A DNA stretch of 64,000 bases from positions 79,871 through 143,870 of the forward strand of contig CASFTG010000002.1 in NCBI GenBank assembly GCA_949297805.1. Reading direction: 5' to 3'. The notes under the pieces were generated by a model. That model made no database searches, was not told where the DNA came from, and worked only from the letters and a program-made list of their open reading frames with translations. Numbering within the stretch: the stretch's first letter is position 1; the number at the start of each line of letters is the position of its first letter. The translations under genes were made by a program, and so were the position numbers. Shown piece after piece: positions 17,866-27,509 of the stretch. This DNA is from an uncultured bacterium. GTDB taxonomy: Bacteria > Bacillota_I > Bacilli_A > RFN20 > CAG-826.

Positions 17866-18839
17866 TGGCTTTCGCCCCCTATGTCTATAAACGGCAACCG
17901 GTCCTGACCAGGATGTTCTCTTTGGCTTTGGCCGCCAACCATTTAGGCCACGCCTACTTACTCACCGGGGAAGAGGGGGTCCCTTTGAAACAGACCGCCT
18001 TGTTTTTAGCCAAATCGATTCTTTGCCAACATCCAAATCCCTTGGCCGATGAGACCTGTTTGACCTGTAGCCGAATCGACAACGGATCTTACGCCGACTT
18101 CGTCTTTTTGGATGGGGACGAGGACACGGTTAAGAAAGAGGCGGTTTCCCAGGTCGAGGATTCCTTTAGCAAGACCGCCCTCGAGAAGAAAGGAATCATG
18201 GTCTACGTCATCAATTCGGTTGAGAACATGACCGCCGGGGCGGCCAATGCAATTCTAAAGTTCTTAGAAGAGCCCAATCCCGACACTTATGCGATTCTAA
18301 CCAGTAGAAACCCCGCAAAAGTCCTGCCGACGATAATTTCCCGTTGTCAGGTATTCCATCTCCGATTAGCCCCGCAAAACGAGGTTAAACAGGAAGCAAT
18401 CCAATTAGGTGTAAGTGAGCAAGATGCCGATATCATCGCCAATTTCCTTAACGAAGCCAACCTCATCAAAGAGGAAGCCGCCTCGCCCACCTATCAGTTT
18501 ATCCGTGATTCGGTAATCGATTTCCTCTCAGCCTTAATCAATTCCCGTCAAGCGGCCCGCTTCGCCATCGAGAAGGCCTCTTTGAGCATTAAGGACAAGG
18601 CTAGTCTTCGCCAACTATTTGATTTCGTTTGCCTCTTCTTAAGCGCCGTCCTCGCCTACCGCGACAAAGCGAACAATCCTTTGCCCTCCTATGATAAAAT
18701 GATTGTCGGCTTAGCGAATAAACTGTCCTCGCCTTCGGAGAAGCTTCTCCAGGCCATGACCATGCGGCAGGAAATCGAAAGCAATATCAACGCCGGCCTC
18801 TTGCTCATCCATTTGGCGGAATGCCTCGGGAAGGAATAA
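17865..18839 (+). CDS. holB: DNA polymerase III delta' subunit
   Basis: 324 residues of clamp-loader AAA+ fold. Seen: H-A-Y-L-L-T-G-E-E-G-V (degenerate P-loop, as normal for delta'), a zinc module C-Q-H-x9-C-x2-C, F-L-E-E-P and the S-R-C motif. It works with DnaX and HolA to load the sliding clamp. It lies between tmk and yaaT as in Bacillus, but yaaQ/yaaR are absent. Confidence 0.93.
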   Translation: MAFAPYVYKRQPVLTRMFSLALAANHLGHAYLLTGEEGVPLKQTALFLAKSILCQHPNPLADETCLTCSRIDNGSYADFVFLDGDEDTVKKEAVSQVEDSFSKTALEKKGIMVYVINSVENMTAGAANAILKFLEEPNPDTYAILTSRNPAKVLPTIISRCQVFHLRLAPQNEVKQEAIQLGVSEQDADIIANFLNEANLIKEEAASPTYQFIRDSVIDFLSALINSRQAARFAIEKASLSIKDKASLRQLFDFVCLFLSAVLAYRDKANNPLPSYDKMIVGLANKLSSPSEKLLQAMTMRQEIESNINAGLLLIHLAECLGKE

Positions 18840-18842
18840 ACC

Positions 18843-19991
18843 ATGGAAGATAATAACAACTATTACATCGGGGTCCATTATCAGAACTCCGAAAAGCCCT
18901 ATTGTTTCTCGACCTCGGACGACGATTTCAAAATGGACGACATGGTGGTCGTCGATACCCCCAACGGCACCGAAATCGCCTTCGTCTGTATCTTAGCCAA
19001 GCCCCTTTCGACCTACGCTGGCAAACTCGCCCTCAAGCCGATCCTCCGCAAGGCCAACAAGTCCGACGTCAATAACTACAACTACAACGCGATGGCGGCT
19101 CAAAAAGCCATCGAGATCACCCAAGATGGCATCGCCAAGCTCAGCCTCCCGATGAATATCATCTCCGGGGTCTATAACCTCGAAGGAAACCATATCACCA
19201 TCACCTATACCACCCCCGAGAAACGAGTTGATTTCCGCGAACTCCTCAAGCTCATCACCCCCCATATCGAAGGAAGGGTCGAACTTCGGCAAATCGCCCC
19301 AAGAGATAAAGCCAAGATGATTGGGGGCTTAGGCTTATGTGGGATGTCAATCTGCTGCACCACCTTCCTCGACGCTTTCGAGGGCATTTCCATCTCCCGG
19401 GCCAAAAACCAGATGCTGACGGTCAATATCCCGAAGCTCTCCGGCCAATGTGGCAAGCTTAAGTGCTGCCTCGCCTTCGAAGACGATACCTACACCATCG
19501 AGAAGAAGGATTTCCCGAAACTTGGGACCATCGTTAAATTCGACGAAGGGGAGTACAAAGTCGACTCCTTCAATATCATCTCGAGGACCGTTCGCTTAGC
19601 CAACGCTACCCGCGATGACTTCAAGACTTATCCCCTTGAAGACGTCAAGGCCATGCTTGATGGCACTTACAAAAAGAAAGACCTCGTCAAAACCGAGAAC
19701 GAATTTTCCTTGCCCGATTTCCATATCGTCGAAAGCCATACCCGCGACGTCAGTTATGGCGGCATGAACCCCGACAAGCAAGACAAGACCCATTATCATG
19801 ACGCGGCCAAACGCGACAACCAAGGCAACGGAAAGTGGCGATACCAAAACCGGAACAACAAAGGGCAAAAGAACGCTCAAAAGAATAATACTCAAGGGAA
19901 TAGCCAAAACGCCCAAGGCGGCGACCGCAAGCCTCGTCACCATTATTACCGTCCCCACCGGAGACAAGGGAATAAGCCGGAAAACAAATGA
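18843..19991 (+). CDS. yaaT: YaaT-like PSP1-domain protein (RicT)
   Basis: 382 residues. The PSP1 core (about residues 1-280) contains the Cys-rich G-G-L-G-L-C-G-M-S-I-C-C and G-Q-C-G-K-L-K-C-C-L segments that hold Fe-S clusters in the B. subtilis Y-complex (YaaT/YlbF/YmcA), which tunes RNase Y cleavage (established for Bacillus). The last 70 residues are a basic Asn/Lys/Arg/His/Gln-rich low-complexity tail that could bind RNA (inference). The usual downstream yabA is missing. The stop overlaps rsmI by 4 nt. Confidence 0.92.
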   Translation: MEDNNNYYIGVHYQNSEKPYCFSTSDDDFKMDDMVVVDTPNGTEIAFVCILAKPLSTYAGKLALKPILRKANKSDVNNYNYNAMAAQKAIEITQDGIAKLSLPMNIISGVYNLEGNHITITYTTPEKRVDFRELLKLITPHIEGRVELRQIAPRDKAKMIGGLGLCGMSICCTTFLDAFEGISISRAKNQMLTVNIPKLSGQCGKLKCCLAFEDDTYTIEKKDFPKLGTIVKFDEGEYKVDSFNIISRTVRLANATRDDFKTYPLEDVKAMLDGTYKKKDLVKTENEFSLPDFHIVESHTRDVSYGGMNPDKQDKTHYHDAAKRDNQGNGKWRYQNRNNKGQKNAQKNNTQGNSQNAQGGDRKPRHHYYRPHRRQGNKPENK

Positions 19992-20863
19992 GGGAACGGG
20001 AACCGAACTTCCAAGGGCCGAGCCCATTGCTTTACCTTTTGGCGACCCCAATCGGCAATTTGGAGGAAATCAGCCCCCGGACTAAAAACATCATCGAGCA
20101 AGCGGAATACATCGCCTGCGAGGATACCCGAAACTCTGGCCTGCTTTTATCCCGGCTTGGTTTCGACAAGAAACTCATCAGTTGCCACGAGCATAACGAG
20201 GAACAAGTCTCAGAACAGATCGTCCGTCTTCTTAATGAAGGGAAGAAAGTCGCCTACATGAGCGACGCCGGCTACCCGGCCATCTCCGATCCGGGATCCC
20301 GCTTGGTCGCCAATTGCTTAGCCAACGGCATCAAGGTCGCGACCGTCTCCGGGCCGAATGCCGCCTTAAACGCCTTAGCCAGTTCCGGCCTTGATTCGAC
20401 TCATTTCTATTTCCATGGCTTCCTTTCAGCTAAGCCAAGTGAACGGGATACGGAATTGGAACAAATCAAAAACCGAAAAGAAACCGTCATCTTCTATGAA
20501 TCGCCCCACCGGATTAAAAAGACCTTAACCGCGTTATATGAATCTTTGGGCGAAAGGAAAGCCGTCATCGCCCGCGAATTAACCAAAGCCCACGAGGAAT
20601 ACATCCGGGGGAACTTAAAGGAATTTCTCGACTTAGATGAGACCACTTTAAAAGGCGAGATGGTCATCATCGTCGAAGGCGATAAAAGCCAGCCCGTCGT
20701 CTCAGAAGAAGCTATTTTAGAACAACTCAAATCCCTTTTGGATGAGGGTTTGCGGTCCAAGGAAGCGATCAAAAAGACCGCAGAACTCCTTTCCGTCAAC
20801 AAAAACCAAGTTTATTCGCTTTATTTAGCAAACTTCAAAAATAGCCTTAATCGAAGACGGTGA
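19988..20863 (+). CDS. rsmI: 16S rRNA (cytidine-1402-2'-O)-methyltransferase RsmI
   Basis: 291 residues. The tetrapyrrole-methylase fold is marked by L-A-T-P-I-G-N-L-x-x-I-S-P-R, E-D-T-R near residue 47, S-D-A-G-Y-P-A-I-S-D-P-G and F-Y-E-S-P-H-R. RsmI methylates the ribose of C1402 in the decoding centre. It ends the dnaX string; its last 17 bp overlap tail-to-tail with the YfhO-type gene on the other strand and no terminator is visible. Confidence 0.96.
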   Translation: MREREPNFQGPSPLLYLLATPIGNLEEISPRTKNIIEQAEYIACEDTRNSGLLLSRLGFDKKLISCHEHNEEQVSEQIVRLLNEGKKVAYMSDAGYPAISDPGSRLVANCLANGIKVATVSGPNAALNALASSGLDSTHFYFHGFLSAKPSERDTELEQIKNRKETVIFYESPHRIKKTLTALYESLGERKAVIARELTKAHEEYIRGNLKEFLDLDETTLKGEMVIIVEGDKSQPVVSEEAILEQLKSLLDEGLRSKEAIKKTAELLSVNKNQVYSLYLANFKNSLNRRR

Positions 20864-23800
20864 CTCCGAAGTGACGACGTCTTTTTCGAACATAACCGAA
20901 CAGGAAATAACCGGTGGTGAAGAAGAGTGAAATCCCGCCCAGAACCAAGCCGACATCCAAACTCGGGGTGAAATAGGAAAGCTTATAGGAGACGTAGCCT
21001 TCCGGGGCATAGAAGCCCAGGAGGCCGCCATCGAGTTTATACATCGGGCAGGTGTAGGTTGAACCATCTTCTAAAGTCGCGGTACAGCTCCACCCTTCGT
21101 CATAGCCAAGTTGGGTCGCCACGATCTGTGGCTCTTCGTAAGCGGTCCTAAAGGTGTAATGGTTAATGCCCTTCTTCACGTCGAGCAATCTCGTGTCGTG
21201 GTTTTGCTCTTGAATCGCCTCGATGTCCTCTCGTTCCATGACGGTGAAGGACAGGCTGCCTGGGGTGACTCTCATCTCCTTCGCCACCCCGTTCTCCTTC
21301 TTCTCCGGGAAGACCAGCATCACCTGCTTGACCCGACCATAGGCATAAAGGCCAAGGCAGGAATAGGTCGAGGAATTCTTATCGATCCCAGCGACGTTGG
21401 TGAGCCCTTTCCCATCATAGCCGAGCACTTGATTCGTCAAGACGTTGCCGTCTTCGTCAACCCGATCGCCGACTAAGACGATCCGCGGCATGTAGTCATA
21501 TTCGGAAGCCGTCGAGCTATAATAACTGTTATAGTACTTAATCTCGAAATAAGCCCCGTTGGGATCTTCGTTGAAATATTCCTTCCCCCGCGGCGAATAG
21601 ACCAGATGGTCGGAACCAGTCGTCACCGAACCGGCATTAAAATTAAAGTTTTCCTTCTGTTCATAATGGTTGAGGATATAGGCTGCTAAATTGCCGTCTT
21701 TGATGTAATTGTAGCCATAAGGCGCATTGTCGGCCGGCAAAAGGTAATCCCCTTCGTAAGGAGTATAGAGTTCGACATTGAAATCGCTGTAGCGCTTGAT
21801 CCCGAAATTGGCGTCGAGGGCCGAGCCGGAGGCGCTGGGCAACTTCCGATAGCTAAATCCTTCGGGCAAGACGAAGTCATCGTCGAAGATGGCGCCGCGC
21901 GCCTCAATATAGGCGGTCCGGGCTCTGGTCCCCAAATCGGAGGTGAAATAGAGTGAGGAATTGCCGTTGTCATCCTTGTTGAACTGAACCAGCCAATCCT
22001 TGTCGACCGCATGGCCCAAAGAAGGCAGCGCCTCTTCTTCCACCCGATACACCTTATAGAAGTTGCCATTCATCGTAAGGTCAGGCATCTCGACCGCCCC
22101 AAAGGGGACGTTGACCCCGGCCCAAACAGTCTTATTCGACCGCCCGTTCTCGTTTTGGATGATGTAATAACGGAACCCCAAAGCCGTATCGACGCCCCAC
22201 CGCTTGGAACGGTAATTGGCGGTCCAGCCGGGATTAAGATACTGCTCGTCCCCATAGGTATTTTGATAGTAGGAACGGCCCTTCATCCCGTTGAGGATGG
22301 CGAAATCCTCACATTCGAAGTTAAGCAGCGAATGGAAAGAACTGGCTTCCGGGGTGGCCATGGCGAATTGGTAGTTATCGACCCCGGTCGCCGAATCGAA
22401 GGAAGCCCGGTAGAACCCTTTCTCGTATTCCCGGATATTGTCGGCCATCTTAAGGTTTTCCTTTAAGGAAGTGGAGCCGCCCATGAAGTAACTTTGGATC
22501 GACCAAGTCGAGATGAAGCAATAAGCCGAATTGCCCATGATGATGGCCTCGACCGCGATCATGACGATCAAAGCGTGCGGCAGCCACTTTTTCCGATTGG
22601 CGAAGAAGATGACAAGCCCCTCGATGACGACTAAGGCAATCTGGTAATAAAGGTAATACGCCCGGTTCAATCCCCGGAAGCCGGTTTCGTTAGGTAAGAG
22701 GTACTCGCTGATGAAATAGGTGATGCCGTTGACCGAGGTGAAGGATCGGCCTTCTAAGAGCCAGAAGATGGCGAAATAGGTGACGATAGTCCCGACTAAA
22801 GAAAGAATGCCCCCAGCCAAATAAACGTATTTCGAGACTTCCTTCCGCTGATCAAAAGCCCAGCAGCCGTAGGCGATGATCTCGGGGATTAAGACGAAGA
22901 ACCACCGGCCATAGCCGTTGCCGGAGAAGGCGAAGAAAGCGTAATAGGCAAAGGTAGTGAAAAGCAGGAACACCCCGCCAAGGACCGCTAAAAGATGGTC
23001 AACTCGGCGCTTGGATATGGAAATGAGAATCCCAGCGAAGAAAAGGATGATGAACGGGGTATAGCAGAAAATCGAGGAGGTCCAGGAATCATAGACGAAG
23101 CTCTCCCCGACGATTAAGGGCAAAGTCTGGAAGCCGCCGGTCGGGAAGAAGAAGGAGACGAGTCCCATTAATTCCCGTCCGGGGTTATCCCCTACTTCCT
23201 CGAATAGGTAGGTAAGGAAGGTCTTGACGTCGAGTTCTTTCAAACTGCCAAGCAACACCTTGGCGTAGGCTGACCCGATCGAGGAGGCTCGCCCGGTCAA
23301 GGTCGATTGGCGAAGTGAAGGCAATAAGGCGAAGGCTCCGAGCATTAACCCCAAGGCAAACCCGGCGATTCCTAATAGTATCGCCCGTCCCGACTCATAG
23401 GCTTTCCGTTGCTTAATGGTGGTGAAAAACCGCCATAAAGCATAGATGACGCCCCAAATACACATCGGGACCAGCAGCATGAAACAAGATATCGACAATA
23501 AGAACAATCCAATGACCAAATAACCGATCTTCCCTTCACCGATGGTCTTCTCAATACCCAAGAGGATCACCGGGACATAGACGAGGGCGCTTATAAAGCT
23601 TGGGAAACCGATGAAGAAAGAGAAATAGCCCGATAAAGCCCAAGCCAAGGCCCCCATTCGGGCCGTCCATTCCTTCCGCCCCAAATAACGAAGGTAAGCC
23701 CGGGCGGCCAATCCCGTCAACGTGAGTTTAACCACTGTCATAATGGCGAACATCTGGGGGATCCAGGAACGGGGGAAGAAGGCTAAGATGACGACGAACG

Positions 23801-24161
23801 GATCGAATAAACCATAATAGGCATTAGAACCGATGTTGTCGTTCCCGATGAAAACGACCGGGTCATACAATGGGAAACGGCCGGTGGAGAAGAAAGTATT
23901 CCAAATCTGCCAATAATCGTAGGCGAAGGGCAGATATTGATGGGAATAATCCCAGTTATAGGCGGAGGAAAAAGAGTTGGAGACCAGACCGGCCGCCATC
24001 CACAATAACCCGACGATGACCAAGAACAGCCCAAAGTAAAAGAGGCTGTCCCAGCGATATAAATACGGGCAATGGTCGTGCAAAAAAGCCTTCAGGTTGA
24101 AGTTATGGCGGCGAAGCGACGACAACGAGCCGTTATTCTTGTTCGTTGGCTCCGCCTTCAT
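20847..24161 (-). CDS. YfhO-family large membrane protein (GT-C-type glycosyltransferase-like)
   Basis: 1104 residues. A dozen or more membrane helices fill the N-terminal half, with a D-Y-S-H-Q-Y-L-P-F motif in the first outside loop (about residue 73) as in GT-C enzymes using lipid-linked sugars; a long extracytoplasmic domain follows and one helix near the C-terminus ends in a basic R-K-R-R-R tail. YfhO relatives in Bacilli take part in lipoteichoic acid or membrane glycosylation (family knowledge; substrate here unknown). A GAGGAG site precedes the ATG, which overlaps the PII-like gene by 29 bp, so it ends the operon that begins at the patatin gene. Confidence 0.86.
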   Translation of the reverse strand: MKAEPTNKNNGSLSSLRRHNFNLKAFLHDHCPYLYRWDSLFYFGLFLVIVGLLWMAAGLVSNSFSSAYNWDYSHQYLPFAYDYWQIWNTFFSTGRFPLYDPVVFIGNDNIGSNAYYGLFDPFVVILAFFPRSWIPQMFAIMTVVKLTLTGLAARAYLRYLGRKEWTARMGALAWALSGYFSFFIGFPSFISALVYVPVILLGIEKTIGEGKIGYLVIGLFLLSISCFMLLVPMCIWGVIYALWRFFTTIKQRKAYESGRAILLGIAGFALGLMLGAFALLPSLRQSTLTGRASSIGSAYAKVLLGSLKELDVKTFLTYLFEEVGDNPGRELMGLVSFFFPTGGFQTLPLIVGESFVYDSWTSSIFCYTPFIILFFAGILISISKRRVDHLLAVLGGVFLLFTTFAYYAFFAFSGNGYGRWFFVLIPEIIAYGCWAFDQRKEVSKYVYLAGGILSLVGTIVTYFAIFWLLEGRSFTSVNGITYFISEYLLPNETGFRGLNRAYYLYYQIALVVIEGLVIFFANRKKWLPHALIVMIAVEAIIMGNSAYCFISTWSIQSYFMGGSTSLKENLKMADNIREYEKGFYRASFDSATGVDNYQFAMATPEASSFHSLLNFECEDFAILNGMKGRSYYQNTYGDEQYLNPGWTANYRSKRWGVDTALGFRYYIIQNENGRSNKTVWAGVNVPFGAVEMPDLTMNGNFYKVYRVEEEALPSLGHAVDKDWLVQFNKDDNGNSSLYFTSDLGTRARTAYIEARGAIFDDDFVLPEGFSYRKLPSASGSALDANFGIKRYSDFNVELYTPYEGDYLLPADNAPYGYNYIKDGNLAAYILNHYEQKENFNFNAGSVTTGSDHLVYSPRGKEYFNEDPNGAYFEIKYYNSYYSSTASEYDYMPRIVLVGDRVDEDGNVLTNQVLGYDGKGLTNVAGIDKNSSTYSCLGLYAYGRVKQVMLVFPEKKENGVAKEMRVTPGSLSFTVMEREDIEAIQEQNHDTRLLDVKKGINHYTFRTAYEEPQIVATQLGYDEGWSCTATLEDGSTYTCPMYKLDGGLLGFYAPEGYVSYKLSYFTPSLDVGLVLGGISLFFTTGYFLFGYVRKRRRHFGVTVFD

Positions 24162-24507
24162 CGTTCTCCTCGGCTGGGGAAGCCGGCTTGATGACGTTCT
24201 CGGTTAATCCCACCACGTCGGTGACCGGGACCGAGAAAGCAATCCCGTGGCCATTGGTATTCATGCCAGCCCCGGCGTTGACTTCCTTTAACACCGCGTC
24301 CCGGATATCCTCGTCGACCAAAATCAGGACCATTTCCTTCTCCGGGGTGATGACGACCCCGAAGAGCTTCTCCATATCCTTGTTCCCGGTCCCGCGGCCG
24401 GTGAGGACGGTGCCACCGCGGGCCCCGGCTTTCCGAGCCGACTCCATGACTAGATCGGTAAAGCCGTGATTGACGATACAGATAACCAATTCTTTCTTAC
24501 TTGCCAT
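24133..24507 (-). CDS. PII-like signalling protein (first of two beside DUF1538)
   Basis: 124 residues. The core shows a PII-type beta-alpha-beta fold with A-R-K-A-G-A-R-G-G-T-V-L-x-G-R-G at the T-loop position and a C-terminal acidic tail. PII-like proteins sense nucleotides or small ligands and gate membrane partners. It follows the second PII-like gene and the DUF1538 membrane gene with short overlaps, so it probably regulates that transporter (inference from linkage). Ligand not predictable; the classical PII T-loop Tyr/Ser modification motif is not seen. Confidence 0.78.
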   Translation of the reverse strand: MASKKELVICIVNHGFTDLVMESARKAGARGGTVLTGRGTGNKDMEKLFGVVITPEKEMVLILVDEDIRDAVLKEVNAGAGMNTNGHGIAFSVPVTDVVGLTENVIKPASPAEENDEGGANEQE

Positions 24508-24916
24508 TTTTGTTCAGCTCCTTCATTTCCTTTTTCGCTTGTTTGAGTTCATCGAACCGGGTGTTCGACAGCATTTTGTAAGTTGAGACCCCCATCAAGG
24601 CATCGATGGGAACAGCATAGGCTAATCCTTTAGCCAAAGCCGAGACCGAGAACCGGCTTTCTAAGGCCGAGCGGACTAAGGGCCAGCGGTCTTCCTTGAT
24701 GACCGAGGTGACGATGCTCTTCCGGTTATCGCTTAAGCCAAGCATTTCCAAGGCCGATCCCGGGGCCGTGCCTTTCCCGTGCATAAACAGGCAAAAATAG
24801 GCTTCGTTGTCTTTAAGGATTTTGGCGATTGCCTCACCCTGCCCAGAACCGACGATGACGGTGACGAAGAGCAGCCGATGCAGCTTATGGTTTTGATCAA
24901 ACGGGGTTTTGGCCAT
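24497..24916 (-). CDS. PII-like protein (second of two beside DUF1538)
   Basis: About 139 residues from the ATG at 24916. Two Met codons are possible; AGGAGG lies 1 nt before the upstream one (24922) but 7 nt before this one, so this start is preferred. The sequence is more divergent than its neighbour but keeps a PII-like layout with a H-G-K-G-T-A segment at the T-loop place and a Y-A-V-P strand. Its upstream frame overlaps the DUF1538 stop (ATGA) and its end overlaps the other PII-like gene by 11 bp. A paired pair of unlike PII-type proteins suggests a heteromeric sensor (inference). Confidence 0.7.
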   Translation of the reverse strand: MAKTPFDQNHKLHRLLFVTVIVGSGQGEAIAKILKDNEAYFCLFMHGKGTAPGSALEMLGLSDNRKSIVTSVIKEDRWPLVRSALESRFSVSALAKGLAYAVPIDALMGVSTYKMLSNTRFDELKQAKKEMKELNKNGK

Positions 24917-24918
24917 CG

Positions 24919-26496
24919 TCATTCCTCCTCATAGGCGAAGTGGATGACCTGATCGTCATCCTCCTCGATCAAGCGTTTACGGGTCTCGCGCAGAGCGAAT
25001 TTGATTTTAAGGACGCTGACTAGGCCCATCGCCTGGACCACGATAAGCGGCATCATGGCGACCATCGCCACCAAGCCAAAGCCGTATAGATACGGGTCAT
25101 CGCCCTGGGCATAAGCAAACCCAATGCAGAAAGGCAAAATGAAGGTCGAAGTCATCGGGCCCGAGGCAACGCCGCCGGAATCGAAGGCCATGGCGGTATA
25201 GACATGGGGAACGACGAAGCTTAAGGCGAAGGCGATGATATAGCCGGGGATCAGGTAATACATAAGGTCGAACCGGAAGTAGGCCCGGATGACCTGTAAG
25301 ACGACCGCCGATCCGATGGAAATCGACAAGACGATGAGCATGGTCGTCTTCTTGATTGTCCCTTCGGAAACCGTCTCGATCTGATCGACCAAGACGTGGA
25401 CCGCCGGTTCAGCCAAGACGCCGAATAAGCCAAACAAGGCGCCGAGCCCAATGGCAAAGCCAACGAAGTCCCGATCCGCCCCGAAGGTCTGTCCTAACTT
25501 AGAGGCGATCGGCATGAAGCCGAATTCAACAGCCGAGAGGAAGAAGACTAAACCGAAATAAAGGAAGACGACGCCGATGAAGATCTTTAATAGTTTCTTA
25601 AGCGGCAACCGGATGAAGATCAATTCGTAAACCAAGAAGAACGCCACCAACGGCACGACCGACAAGGCAACGTTGCCAAGGCTTGTGAGCAAAGCATGGC
25701 CGATGTTATGACCAAGGTTCGGGTCAAGCTCGGAAATAGGATCGACGAACTCCTCGATCGAAGGGAGTTCCATCCCCATCCCTTCCATAATCGCGGCGAT
25801 GATAACGACCGCCAAAATCGGGCCGACCGAGCAAAGGGCAGTCAAACCGAAAGAATCGTCGGCTCCATGCCCGCCGTGGCTGGCGGCGATACCTAAGCCG
25901 AAGCCAAGCAGGAAAGGCACGGTAACCGGGCCGGTCGTGACGCCGCCTGAATCAAAACAAATCGGCAGGAACCGCGGATCGATTAAATAGAGCAATAGGA
26001 AGACCAATCCGTAGAAAACTAGCAGCATCAAATTGAGGTTTTTATGGAAGAAAACCCGCAAAACGCCAATAACCAGAAAGATTCCGACCCCGACGCCAAT
26101 CGCCCAGATAATGACTTGCTCGTCGATCCCAATCTGGCCGGAAAGGACCGTTAAATCCGGTTCGGCGATGGTGACTAAGACGCCTAAGGCGAAGGTCATG
26201 AAGATGACGAGGAAGAAGTTTTTCTTCTTGACTAGGGAGCCGCCGATGACCAAAGCGATTTCGGTCATCGAAGTCTCGGTTCCGATATTGAACATCGCCA
26301 TCCCGGTGATGATGAAGACGACCGAAATGACGAAACCATAAATATCGGTGTCGGTCATTAAATACTTGTCGGCGATGACGCCAGGGGCGACGGCAAAACG
26401 CTCAATTAAGAAAACTACGAGGATAACGAAAGCAATCGGCAGGGTCGAGACAGCCGATTCCTTGATTTTGCCTAACCATGGCAGGGCTTTACTCAT
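24919..26496 (-). CDS. DUF1538-family membrane protein, probable transporter
   Basis: 525 residues, mostly membrane helices. Two halves each carry the family motif: F-D-S-G-G-V-T-T-G-P-V (about residue 180) and F-D-S-G-G-V-A-S-G-P-M (about residue 435), an internal duplication typical of inverted-repeat carriers. A G-L-G-I-A-A-S-H-G-G-H-G-A-D-D loop follows the first. Function of DUF1538 is not established. The tight link with two PII-like genes suggests ligand-gated transport. The start overlaps the upstream pseudouridine synthase stop by 4 nt. Confidence 0.85.
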   Translation of the reverse strand: MSKALPWLGKIKESAVSTLPIAFVILVVFLIERFAVAPGVIADKYLMTDTDIYGFVISVVFIITGMAMFNIGTETSMTEIALVIGGSLVKKKNFFLVIFMTFALGVLVTIAEPDLTVLSGQIGIDEQVIIWAIGVGVGIFLVIGVLRVFFHKNLNLMLLVFYGLVFLLLYLIDPRFLPICFDSGGVTTGPVTVPFLLGFGLGIAASHGGHGADDSFGLTALCSVGPILAVVIIAAIMEGMGMELPSIEEFVDPISELDPNLGHNIGHALLTSLGNVALSVVPLVAFFLVYELIFIRLPLKKLLKIFIGVVFLYFGLVFFLSAVEFGFMPIASKLGQTFGADRDFVGFAIGLGALFGLFGVLAEPAVHVLVDQIETVSEGTIKKTTMLIVLSISIGSAVVLQVIRAYFRFDLMYYLIPGYIIAFALSFVVPHVYTAMAFDSGGVASGPMTSTFILPFCIGFAYAQGDDPYLYGFGLVAMVAMMPLIVVQAMGLVSVLKIKFALRETRKRLIEEDDDQVIHFAYEEE

Positions 26497-27509
26497 CGTC
26501 TTTTCCTCCTTTGCTGTCCTTTTTTGATTTTGGTCATCGCTCGGGTATCCCGGGCGATCGTCTTCGGCTTGACCGGGGCTTTCTTCTTCTCGAAGAAGAG
26601 GGACTTAAAGGCCTCCGGCATCGGCGATACGATATCATAGTCCTTCTTCGTCAAAGGGTTCGTAAAAGATAACTCATAAGCATGCAATCCCAGCCGTTTC
26701 AACGGATCGACCGGTTCGCCATACTTATCGTCCCCGATGACATGATGGCCGATATGACCTAACTGAACCCGGATCTGGTTTTTCCTTCCCGAGTCAATGT
26801 TGACGTCGAGTAAAGAAAGGCCGTTGTTGGCTTTGATCGAGCGATAATGGGTGATGGCGAGTTTGCCTTTGCCTGTGGTCTTGCTGACCCGGACTAACTG
26901 GAAGTTGTCTTGATAAAGATAATCCTTGAGGGTTCCTTCTGCTTTCTCCATCGTCCCTTCGACGATGGCATAGTAGCCCCGCTTAGTGACGATATCCTGC
27001 CAGGCGTTTTGCAACGCTTCCCTCGTCTCGATGTTTTTAGCGAAGATCAAGACGCCCGAAGTATCCTCATCTAACCGGTGGACGACGAAGACATGACGGG
27101 ATTTGCCGCTCGGATCGAGATAATCGCTCACCATCCGGTAAGCGGTCTTGCCCTTCTCCCGTTCCGAGGCGACGCTTAGTAAACCCGAGGGCTTATCGAT
27201 GGCGATGATGTCCTCGTCTTCATAGAGAACCTTGAGCCCTTTGCTCTCGCGTTTGGCGATCCGGTTTTTGCTGATGGTGACGACATCTTCCTCGTAAAGG
27301 GGATAATCGAACTGGGAGATCGGGACGCCCTCAACCGCCACTTGATGATGGGATAAGAGGCTTTTGACCGTTTTCTTCGGCAAATCCGGCATTTTGAAAA
27401 ACAAAAAGTCCAACAAGGTCGTGGTTTTGTACACCTTGAATTCTTTGATGGAACGCGGGTCAATAAGCCCCCGTTTCCCCCGATGGGCCTTCTTGTCGTT
27501 TTTATTCAT
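26493..27509 (-). CDS. RluA/RluD-family 23S rRNA or tRNA pseudouridine synthase
   Basis: 338 residues from the ATG at 27509, which overlaps the patatin stop in TAATG; an upstream in-frame Met is unlikely. An S4 RNA-binding domain (about residues 25-85) is followed by the synthase core with the catalytic motif H-R-L-D-E-D-T-S-G (Asp) and the family's I-R-V-Q-L-x-H-I-G-H segment. The Lys/Arg-rich C-terminus is typical. The target uridine cannot be assigned from sequence. Confidence 0.9.
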   Translation of the reverse strand: MNKNDKKAHRGKRGLIDPRSIKEFKVYKTTTLLDFLFFKMPDLPKKTVKSLLSHHQVAVEGVPISQFDYPLYEEDVVTISKNRIAKRESKGLKVLYEDEDIIAIDKPSGLLSVASEREKGKTAYRMVSDYLDPSGKSRHVFVVHRLDEDTSGVLIFAKNIETREALQNAWQDIVTKRGYYAIVEGTMEKAEGTLKDYLYQDNFQLVRVSKTTGKGKLAITHYRSIKANNGLSLLDVNIDSGRKNQIRVQLGHIGHHVIGDDKYGEPVDPLKRLGLHAYELSFTNPLTKKDYDIVSPMPEAFKSLFFEKKKAPVKPKTIARDTRAMTKIKKGQQRRKRR

